Assembly: GCA_003049485.1 (NCBI GenBank)
Contig: PYST01000393.1
Coordinates: 1,272-33,125 of the forward strand
DNA length: 31,854 nt
Direction of reading: 5' to 3'
Source of the DNA: Ophioceras dolichostomum
Taxonomy: Eukaryota > Ascomycota > Sordariomycetes > Magnaporthales > Ophioceraceae
Position 1 is the first letter of the stretch. Every line of letters starts with the position of its first letter. Under the pieces are notes generated by a model that was given only the letters and a program-made list of their open reading frames with translations, had not been told where the DNA came from and made no database searches. A program made the position numbers and the translations under genes. This document shows, one piece after another, positions 24,049-31,854 of this stretch.

Positions 24049-24627
24049 CCTGGAAATAAATTTTTTTTTTTCGCGCCACTTCCTCCACGCGGAAAAGGGA
24101 TCGATATTCTGATCAAAGCAGCTTCGAATCCCCGCAGCCCCGTTTGCGAAAGAACTAGGATTTGCTGGTACCGGCCCTCGGCTGGGAAGACGACAAGCAG
24201 GCTCCCGTCGGCCAAGGTCAACTTTTCCTTTTCTCCCGTGGTCAACGTTGCAACGGTTTGGTGATGGTTGGATTTCTTCTTCGGCCCCTTTCACATTGGG
24301 TGGCTCGGGTGGGTATCTTAGAGGTAGCTGATATGGGTGGTAAGCAGACCCGCAGGCACGCAGCCTGCAAGCAGTCCAGCGTGTCCATCGTAAACTCTGC
24401 TTTTCCCGCTTCCTGTTGGCGCTCCCCTCCCATATCTTGTTCTTGTCTGCACAATTTGCTTCTGCATCCACCTCCGTCCTCGGGGGACTCCCTCTTTCTT
24501 TTTTTTTTTCCGGAATAGGAAATCCCTTCACACCCAGATAGATATGCATGAGTGTGGCGCGCCCTGTAGCCATCGGGCTACCCAATGCATCAAATAGTAG
24601 ATTTCGTAGAGCTCGAAGATTCTGTCA

Positions 24628-24641
24628 CTATGACGTCATTT
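24628..24641. promoter_or_regulatory. CRE palindrome 3 in shared 14-mer
   Basis: TGACGTCA lies at 24631-24638, again inside CTATGACGTCATTT. It is about 4 kb upstream of the VWA gene and 4.5 kb upstream of csp-2. Confidence 0.5.
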
Positions 24642-26340
24642 TTACCCCAATGGCCAGGCGCATCTGAGGGGGGCGATGCGGATGCGATGCCCGACAAAGG
24701 AAGAGCCCCACGGTCCGGACGGCCGGCCTTCCTATTGCTGATGATCAAACACACCCCGAGAGGAGTATCGCGACGCCGGGGCTCTCGGTGATAGTGGCTG
24801 CAGAATCTGCAGAGACTGCAGACAGTGAGAAAACAGCTGTCAACATCGATTGGTATCTGTGGCATCCTTTGGCCCCGAAGAACCTAGTTCCCCACATGTT
24901 TTCCCATGAGATAGATGCTGTGGTGAGTCCTTCCAAGCCTTCCTGCCAGAAACTCTTGCATCGCGCTAAGCCATGTGAAACAGGATCTTCACAGCCTCGA
25001 CAGCCTTTCAGTCGACAACTACCGCGAGAGTCTATGAGGACAGGTCGACCCTGAAACGAGAAAGTCATCATCTGATCAGAAGTTGGCACTTGGTAGGATG
25101 GAGGATGTAGCCGATGAGCTAACGTCGTTCAGGCCTGCTTCATTCGCCCCCACGTCTGTTTCGATCTTGAGTTGTGTGCTAGACGCGAGAGCTAGACTGA
25201 CGGGATCCTCCGTTCGAAACCTAGGGTCCATTTGTTGGAACTGATGAGATCAATGTCTAGTTTGCTGAGGACAGGATGGCATCCTGCGCAGGCGCACGCT
25301 GAGGACGCCACACCGCCCGTACGATGCAATGCCCCCATCTTACAAAGGAATTCGGCGTTGGGGTATCGCCAAGGGACCTGTGATGTCATCGTGCATTGCA
25401 CGGGGAATTCTCACCCCGTAATGAGGACCCCCTGCTTCGAGGCTCGGAGCTCCCACACTCCTATCAGTGGTCACATATGCTTAAAACTTCGAGAGACGGG
25501 AACAGTTTTCCGTTTCTCTGTTGCCCGTCCGATCAAAATGCTCGGCTCCACGGACACGGCAGAATACACGGCGGAAAACCTCTGCTGTCATGATGACGGC
25601 AAGCGAACGATTCAATAGTTCTGTGCTTGGCATATGAGCCAAACTGCATGCCAAGCTTCCCTTGTACGACAACCTTTTTGCAGGTGCTTGACGGCAACTT
25701 GCGATTAATTACTGCTATCAGGTGAAAGCTGCCGAAATTGCCGTGCATTTTTATCAGAGTCCTCTTTCAGTTAGTAGGATTCGAATGAGCATCACCCAGC
25801 AGCAGATCGCAGTCCAAAGTACAACAGCAAGAAGCACATTCCTCAAAGAAATCCTAGATCTTAGCTCGGCCGTTGGATGACAGGACCCTAGGAACAGCCT
25901 CCGATCCCCGACACGCGGGAGATAGTCGGCGATAGAATACCACCTGCCGGTTTGCTGCAGACCAAATCCTAATTCCCCAAATCCCCGATCGCATTGTTCC
26001 CCTCGCGTAGGCTGTTCTTGGCGGTGTGATATTACAGAGTCGCGTTGGAACCCCAACACGGTCGGAAATATTGATTGTCGACGCCCTTTCACTCGAACAA
26101 GACGGATATTTCCATCTCGACGGAGCGCCTGGCAACCAGCCTATATCCAGTCGTGTGCTGTTATCTGACGCCATCCACGCCTCTAATGAACTTACACGTA
26201 GTACATACCTGACGTCCCTGTCGTCCATGCCGGCCCCTCTTCCGTGTCAGTCTGATATTTCCCCAACGAATGAACCCTTTCAGTCTCCAAGAGAGCCCGC
26301 CACACGAAAAAATCTCCAGTCTCTCTGCAACCCCCTGTTG

Positions 26341-26362
26341 CATTCGTCTTGCATTCGTCTTG
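26341..26362. repeat. 11-bp tandem duplication
   Basis: CATTCGTCTTG occurs twice in direct succession with no mismatch, as expected of a recent slippage duplication. No gene is involved. Confidence 0.85.
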
Positions 26363-27754
26363 CCTCACCGAGGAGGATACGAGCCTGCCAATGCGTCAGT
26401 CACGTCGGCAGTCGACATCCCCGGGCTACCTCCTAGGCTCTCGGAGAGAGCCGTTCTCCAGCCGTCCTATAGCCGGTCCCCGTCTGCCCAGAGATATGGA
26501 CCGTTGGAGCCAGTAGACTTCCCCGTTTGACCCCATTGACCCCAACTCTGGCCCAGGAGCTGCACGCCAAGCAAGGAATCTTGAATTTTCGTCAAGGACC
26601 CTGGATCGGCGCTGACAAACAGGGATCCATGAAAATTCCCATGGTCTGCCGCCATTCGCTAGGTGGCGGCTGCATGGATGATTTCGGTAGGGCGTAGGAG
26701 GCGAGATAGGGAGTTTTGCGAATGCCCTTCCTTGTCCGACACTCGCATGTTGTGCGAAGTCGGTCCGTCCAGAGAGGGGTAGCACTGTGGCACCAAATGT
26801 TGCTGTTGTACACGCGTTGACGTGATGCTTTGCATCGCTGCTCGCTCCTGTCACTTTGAGGTACACCCTTTGGGCATCACCAGCAAAGACGACGGGAATA
26901 CGACTATCCATTAGGGACGGCGGGGAAAAGACGCGCGCGCTTGATGGCTCAGAGAAATAGAAGATGATGATGACTTTATGCCCGAGAGAATTAATCATTT
27001 CCCAAAAGTCGAACCCTGGTCTCCCCGGTGCAGTGCCCTGCAGGTTGCGATGCTACATGCCGATTATGGCGGAGACTTTACTGCTTCTAGAGAGTTTCGA
27101 TGACGATCAGCAATCCATCTCGAGCACCACGAGGGAACTCGAGAAGATCAACGCGGACTGCCCGCTTTTCAAATTTAGAAAAACTTCTTTTCGGCCAGGT
27201 GGGAGTATACATAGAGAACCACAGAAACAGAAATAGAAAATAAAAATTGGTCCTCTATTTCGGTCTTTGATCCCTGTTTACTGCCCCTTATTCGCTAACA
27301 CGCAAGATACTAGCCACATATCTAATATCCCAACGAGCCTACCTACCATGTAGAGCACAGGCGGCGACAGAGAGAGACGGGAGTGCCGAATACGGAGTGG
27401 CATCGAAGGGGTCCTTCTCCATCCAGCGGTTGTCACGCCCGAGTCATCAAAACCCCCCCGGCGCGAAGCCGATGATCAGTGCCGCATGCGGCTTTCGATA
27501 TCGGTCCTGACCAAGGCCCGGGACGGAGCACCTGCTTGAGTTGTCTGCGCTCGCACTCGCGTGCCACTCACCTTTCTCCACGTAGACTCGGCTATTACGC
27601 GAATAGCAAAAAGGTAGAGAAGACCCTTGGCGCAAGGACGAAAATTATCACACGGCCTCGGAGGTCAGCCAGGAACGCGCCAGCACCGAGTTGCGCGCCG
27701 TGGCTCTCACTCTCAAGCAAATTAGAAGTGAACGCGTTTTTTTTTGGTCCCCGG

Positions 27755-28069
27755 GCTGCGCGCATCCCGAAATATTACATTTGGGAAGCCCAAAAACGAT
27801 AGGGAAAGTGTTGGAAAGCAGGCGCATGTTCCGGTACCAACCAATGCTGTATCGGAAGCTCAAGGGCGAGAGTTATCTTCCCATATAATGACAAAGCGGC
27901 CGCGAGGAAGCGGAAATATCGTGTCAGACTGATATAAAACAACGAGTTCAGCCCCTGAGCTTCCACAATATTGGTTGGTACGGGACAAGCGTGGGCTTTC
28001 CAGCAAGCATACCCCCTTTTGCTTTTAGGTTTCCCGAACGTAATATTGACAGTGCGGCTGGCGTGCAAG
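27755..28069. repeat. Diverged inverted repeat (foldback-type element)
   Basis: The left arm is about 27755-27866 and the right arm about 27951-28069, in opposite orientation around a spacer of about 85 bp. Shared blocks include AATATTAC, TTGGAAAGC/CTGGAAAGC, GTACCAACCAAT and GGAAGCTCA, with substitutions and small indels between them. By eye the arms agree over most of their length. Outside the arms, both sides carry a GCGCGCC block, so the homology may extend further. No transposase is present; it could be a non-autonomous foldback/MITE relic. No target-site duplication was identified. Confidence 0.75.
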
Positions 28070-28144
28070 TCGACGGAAGTTGCCGTCAATTCTGCCCCTT
28101 TTGTGTAGTCGCGTTGGCTATTCAATCATTGCAGTATGGCGCGC

Positions 28145-28160
28145 CTTGGCACGCGCCAAG
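28145..28160. repeat. Small hairpin CTTGGC-ACGC-GCCAAG
   Basis: A perfect 6-bp stem with a 4-nt loop sits just outside the right arm of the inverted repeat, next to a GGCGCGCC palindrome (28138-28145). It may mark the outer edge of that element. Confidence 0.6.
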
Positions 28161-28426
28161 ATGGGAATAGCATCAGCCCAAAGACGAGATATTGAGGCTC
28201 AAACAAGTATGCCTGACTCAACCTCGGATTCCTATTTGTCCTTAGATCATGAGACTTAGGGAGGTGGGTGGTCTGCACAACACGAGGCTACTGCCAAGAG
28301 GAAATTAAGTGGCGTGCGGAATGGTGCATGCGTGCTCAGCCGCATCGTGCCATAACTTCCACCAGCTGAACCCCCTTTTTCCAAGAGGCGGCACGCCGGC
28401 GCTTACAGCCCATCACAATGATTCCG

Positions 28427-28432
28427 TATATA
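28427..28432 (+). promoter_or_regulatory. TATA-like box upstream of the VWA gene
   Basis: TATATA in the context CCGTATATAGG lies about 190 nt upstream of the start codon at 28618. This is a reasonable distance for a fungal TATA element with a leader of about 150 nt. Inference only. Confidence 0.4.
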
Positions 28433-28582
28433 GGTAGGCATCTAGGCCCATCCTCGCCGCGCCATTGACGCGAGAGAGCGGGTTGCAGTAACAACACGTC
28501 CCTCCTTCAAGACAGTCATTCATTAGGTTCCTATATTCTGAAGGCGTATTTGCCTTTCCGACCTCTCTGGTCTCAACCTCCC

Positions 28583-28616
28583 AAACACGCTCGTTTAGCA
28601 AACACGCTCGTTTAGC
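28583..28616 (+). repeat. 17-bp perfect tandem duplication abutting the start codon
   Basis: AAACACGCTCGTTTAGC occurs twice head to tail and ends one base before the ATG of the VWA gene, in its presumed 5' leader. Both copies are identical, so the duplication is recent or maintained. Confidence 0.93.
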
Positions 28617-28617
28617 A

Positions 28618-31367
28618 ATGTTTTCACCTATTGTGATATTCCTCTCGTTCCTGGCCATCCAGCCGGCCCTCGGCTTCTTCCCAACAAAATGGAAGGAGGT
28701 CGTCTTCGGTTTCGGCGGCACCTCGCACGTCGAGATGACCGAGGACGTCTTCGAGGAGCGCGCCAAGGCCTACTTCCCGCTCGTCACCAGGCTCACCCGC
28801 AAGATGTCCAAAGCTAGAGACGACATCGCCGACGCTAACGCCGACGTCGACGACAACCAGACGGCTGCCAGCTGGCACTGCGACGGCGAGAGCTTCCCCG
28901 ATGCTCGGAAGCGCATCGCCAAGCTGAAGAAGGAGGCCATCGACGCGCTGAAGGCCGAGGATGCCGCCACCGGCCGCCACCGGGTCGGAGAGGCGCTGCA
29001 CACCATCCAGGACTTTTACGCGCACAGCAACTGGGTCGAGATGGGCCATGATGAGGTCAATTTGGATCTCATCCGCGATCAAGACATGTCGCCGTACACG
29101 GCAACCTTTGCGGAGACTACCTGCAGCAGCTGCTCCTTCACGCTGCTCGACCCTTTCTGCAGCTTGTTCAACTGCGATGCGAACCTCAACGGCATCACCA
29201 AGTTGACCAGCGGTTACTATCACGGAGAAGATACGCCGCCCAAAGGCACCGATATTCCTTCGAACAAGTGCCATCACGGTAAGTCTTGCTGCTTTCCTTC
29301 GCTGTCGTCTTCCCCTGCTGCAGGAGTAAGTGGCGTGGATTTTTCGCCTAACATGTCCTGGCAACAGGCGGATACACGGACACCGTTCTCGGTAGCGTCG
29401 TCGGCTTCATCGCCGGACCTCCCAACCCAGGCATTAACAAGGACAGCCTGGACTGCGGCTGGTCTCCGCACTGGAAGTGGCACGCACGAGCCGTCGCTGC
29501 TGCCAAGGAGGCGACCAGGCAGTACTTTGACGACATCAAGAAGGAGATCGACGATCATGCCCTCCGCCTGCTCTTCGGAGTCGGTCCGACCCTTGCTTTT
29601 GCCATCGACACCACCGGCAGCATGTCAGCCGTCATCTCCACCGCCCGGTCCATTGCCATCTCCATTGCGGAGTCTCGCGCCGGGACGCTGGACGAGCCCA
29701 GCTCCTACATCCTCATGCCCTTCAACGACCCCGGCACTGGCCCCCTGACCGTCACCTCACGCCTCGACAACTTCAAGGCGGCCGTCAACGCTCTGTACGC
29801 GTCCGGAGGCGGCGACTGTCCGGAGCTGATGATCACGGGCATGCTGGACGCCGCCAACGCCATGGAAAAGGGGGCAACGCTGTTCGCCTTCACTGACGCC
29901 GCTCCCAAGGACGTCGGGCTCGAGTCGCAGCTGCTCACCACCGCCGCCGAGAAGAACCTCAACATCTACATCTTCAAGTTCGACTCTCTCTGCGACGACG
30001 GCCTGGGGGCAGGGGCGACCAAGCTCAAGGCCCGCAAGGACTCCGTCTCGGACAAGGTGTACGCGGAGATCTGCGCCGCCACCGGCGGGCAGTACTTCAC
30101 CGGGGCCGTCTCGGGCGTCGCGAACATCACTGACATCCTGGACACGCTCATCACGGGCGACAGCAGCGCCATCCTCCGCGTCCAAGACAGCGTGGCGGGC
30201 GACACCAAGACGTACAGCGTGCCGGTGGACTCGTACATGACCAAGGTGACCTTCTCCCTCCAGGGCACCGGCGTCACCATCTCGGTGACCCAGCCCGACG
30301 GCTCGCCCTTGGTCCTGGGAGCCGCGGGTGTCACGAGGACGGTGCTCAGCGACAGCGAGTTCATCTCCATCAAGACGCCCATGACGGGCGCCTACACGGT
30401 CGCCGTCTCGGGGACGGGCAGCTTCTCGCTGATCAGCCAGGGCACGTCGACGATCCACCTCGCGCGCTTCGACTTCGCCAGCGTGCGCGGCCGCGTCGGC
30501 CACACGGGCTGGTACCCCATCGCCGGCCCGCCGCCGTACAACCAGAAGATCGGCGCCGTCGCCGAGATCGCCGGCCCGTTCTCGACGGCCTCGTTCAGCT
30601 TCCGCCAGCCGTCCTTCTCGCTCATCGGCGTCGCCATGGACATGACGCCCGGCTCGGGCGAGGAGGGGTTCCCGCCGAGGAACTCGTTCTTCAACGTCGT
30701 GCAGGTTCCGGAACAGTCCTTTTTTGTGTACGTCTCGGGGACCGACGACAAGGGCCTCGCGTATCAGCGCGTCGTCGAAGCGGTCACGGTGCCGATCTTC
30801 TCGAACGTCACGTTCCCGCTGGCTGGTAATCAGACCTACCCGAAAGACAACAGCACGGCCCATCCCTCGTCGGGCACGTCGACGGTCATGTCGTCGACCA
30901 CGGGCCGTTGGTCTAACTCCAGCAGCACGACTACCCCGGCGTACACGACGAGCACCATCTACACGACGAAAGTCTACACAGTGACGTCTTGCGCACCCGA
31001 GGTACCTCACTGCCCGGCACGCGTGACGACCGAGGTGGTCTCCGTCGGCGTGACGGTGTGCCCGGTTTCTCCCCCCGCCGCTGCCACGACGGCTTACACC
31101 ACCAAACTGCACACGGTGACTGCCTGCCCCAACGAGGGGGGCACGAACTGCCCCGACTACGGCAGGGTGGAAACTCGAACCGTTCCCGTCTCGGTCGTGC
31201 CGACCACGGGACAAGCGGCAAAGACAACCGCGCCCACCGGAGCCAGCACTGTCACTTCTGCCAACCCTTCGGTGAAAACGGCAGGTGGGGTCGTGGCAAT
31301 GCGCCTGTCCCTCGGCCTGGTGATGTTTAGCACGTCGGTGGCATATGTACTGTGTCTTCTGTTGTAA
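28618..31367 (+). CDS. Secreted hemicentin/VWA7-like VWA protein with Het-C/PLC-like N-terminus, probable GPI anchor
   Basis: Two exons, 28618-29278 and 29368-31367, give about 886 residues. A signal peptide spans about 1-19. Residues 20-220 resemble the zinc phospholipase C/Het-C-like head of VWA7-type proteins, with the HxxxD...H pattern HTIQDFYAHSNW at 128-139 and several paired Cys. The VWA domain (about 295-470) has the MIDAS motif DTTGS (301-305), MPFNDP (337-342) and GGGDCPE (367-373), as in hemicentins. A beta-rich region follows (about 480-705). A Ser/Thr-rich tail then contains two degenerate YTTK-TVT-C-C units (about 746-787 and 796-832), common in fungal wall proteins. A hydrophobic C-terminus ending VLCLLL suggests GPI attachment. 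No function is known to me; surface adhesion is inferred. It is divergent from csp-2 and has a 17-bp duplication in its leader. Confidence 0.92.
29279..29367 (+). other. Intron of the VWA gene (89 bp)
   Basis: The donor is GTAAGT, the branch site GCCTAAC and the acceptor GGCAACAG. Joining gives CHHG-GYTDTVLG in frame and connects the signal-peptide exon to the VWA exon. Confidence 0.93.
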
Positions 31368-31854
31368 GGAGAGTTAGTTAGACTTAGCTTGCCAACTGGA
31401 AGGTTGAAGGGAGGGCAGCTTGAGCATTCCGGTTAGCTGGGTGCGATGAACCGCGGGTTTGGAGCTACTAATTCAGTAATAATACAACGGCTACCAAGAA
31501 TTGCAGCCTTCCAAGGCTGTACCATTCCCGCTATCTGGCACCAGAAGGTTCCTGTATTTGCCAGACGTTTCGTCTCAGCCATCGAGGTGTCAGCCGCCAT
31601 TTGCCTCTATGACATCGATACGTACTTACATTTCGTCCTCACGCTTGTAACCCAGCGTCCTGAAAGCTGGCGTGGCATTGATGGGAAGGGGAAGGGTGTC
31701 CGGGGGCGGGGAGTTCCTTCAACCCATGGGCGGTCGGGTTGCAGTGCCACAGGCACCCGCATCTTTCAAAGCATGGTAGTACATCGCCAGTTGTTGCAGA
31801 CGGAAACAACAACGAGCTCCGCACTCTCTACACAGTACCCTGTGCCCCTCGTGT
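31368..31854. other. 3' flank of the VWA gene
   Basis: About 490 bp follow the stop codon, presumably including the 3' UTR; AATAATAC near 31475-31482 may serve as an A-rich polyadenylation signal. No further gene is seen. Confidence 0.5.

Larger units (their letters stand above)
20085..28617. other. Divergent intergenic interval between csp-2 and the VWA gene
   Basis: About 8.5 kb lies upstream of both flanking genes, so it holds both promoters. It carries three TGACGTCA sites (23617-24638), two TACCTAGGTA palindromes (21736 and 23928 regions), an 11-bp tandem duplication (26341-26362), a diverged inverted repeat (27755-28069) and a small hairpin (28145-28160). Open frames reach about 207 codons (minus strand, 23622-24245) but show no family motif and overlap rival frames. 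A short frame at 27068-27236, starting MAETLLLLESFDDDQQ, looks slightly protein-like but has no visible partner exon. Confidence 0.55.

Noticed and set aside
23622..24585. Overlapping minus-strand frames of 207 and 180 codons
   Set aside because: No conserved motif, mixed codon use, competing plus-strand frames of similar length; probably chance frames.
26985..27080. tRNA-like stretch on the minus strand with CCAGGGTTCGACT resembling a B box
   Set aside because: No matching acceptor stem, A box or anticodon arm could be assembled; at best a decayed relic.
27068..27236. Short frame starting MAETLLLLESFDDDQQ
   Set aside because: Slightly protein-like, but only about 56 residues, with no family match I recognise and no clear donor or partner exon; not called as a gene.
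29757..31214. Minus-strand open frame of 485 codons
   Set aside because: Antisense shadow of the VWA exon; Arg/Asp/His-rich low-information sequence, no recognisable domain.

Overview
This window looks like nuclear DNA of a filamentous ascomycete (Pezizomycotina, most likely a Sordariomycete). The genes have short spliceosomal introns with GT...AG ends and fungal branch sites (GCTAAC, TACTGAC, CTGAC). Coding exons are GC-rich with many C-ending codons, pyrimidine-rich leaders precede start codons, and one gene is a Grainyhead-type regulator of the CSP-2 kind known from Neurospora. The species assignment is inference. The window opens with 19 consecutive G residues, which suggests a contig end or a sequencing artefact.

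Four protein-coding genes can be supported, and splice models were worked out by hand for all of them. (1) 804-3172, minus strand, two exons: translation initiation factor eIF2A, about 750 residues. (2) 7340-8149, minus strand, three exons: mitochondrial pyruvate carrier subunit 1 (MPC1), 141 residues. (3) 16713-20084, minus strand, three exons including a 14-nt first coding exon: a Grainyhead/CP2-family transcription factor (csp-2 type), about 855 residues. (4) 28618-31367, plus strand, two exons: a secreted, probably GPI-anchored protein of about 886 residues. It joins an N-terminal zinc-phospholipase/Het-C-like region to a hemicentin/VWA7-type von Willebrand A domain and a Ser/Thr-rich wall-type tail.

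The rest, roughly 22 kb, is non-coding as far as I can see. The spaces are about 4.2 kb between eIF2A and MPC1, 8.6 kb between MPC1 and csp-2, and 8.5 kb between csp-2 and the VWA gene. The last space lies upstream of both of its flanking genes, which diverge. It holds the two most notable non-gene signals: three perfect TGACGTCA (CRE) palindromes within about 1 kb, and a diverged inverted repeat (arms about 115 bp) near 27.75-28.07 kb.

The genes do not form a pathway: a housekeeping translation factor, a mitochondrial carrier, a developmental regulator and a surface protein. The one plausible functional link, which is speculative, is that the Grainyhead regulator acts in conidial wall separation and the neighbouring divergent gene encodes a cell-surface protein.
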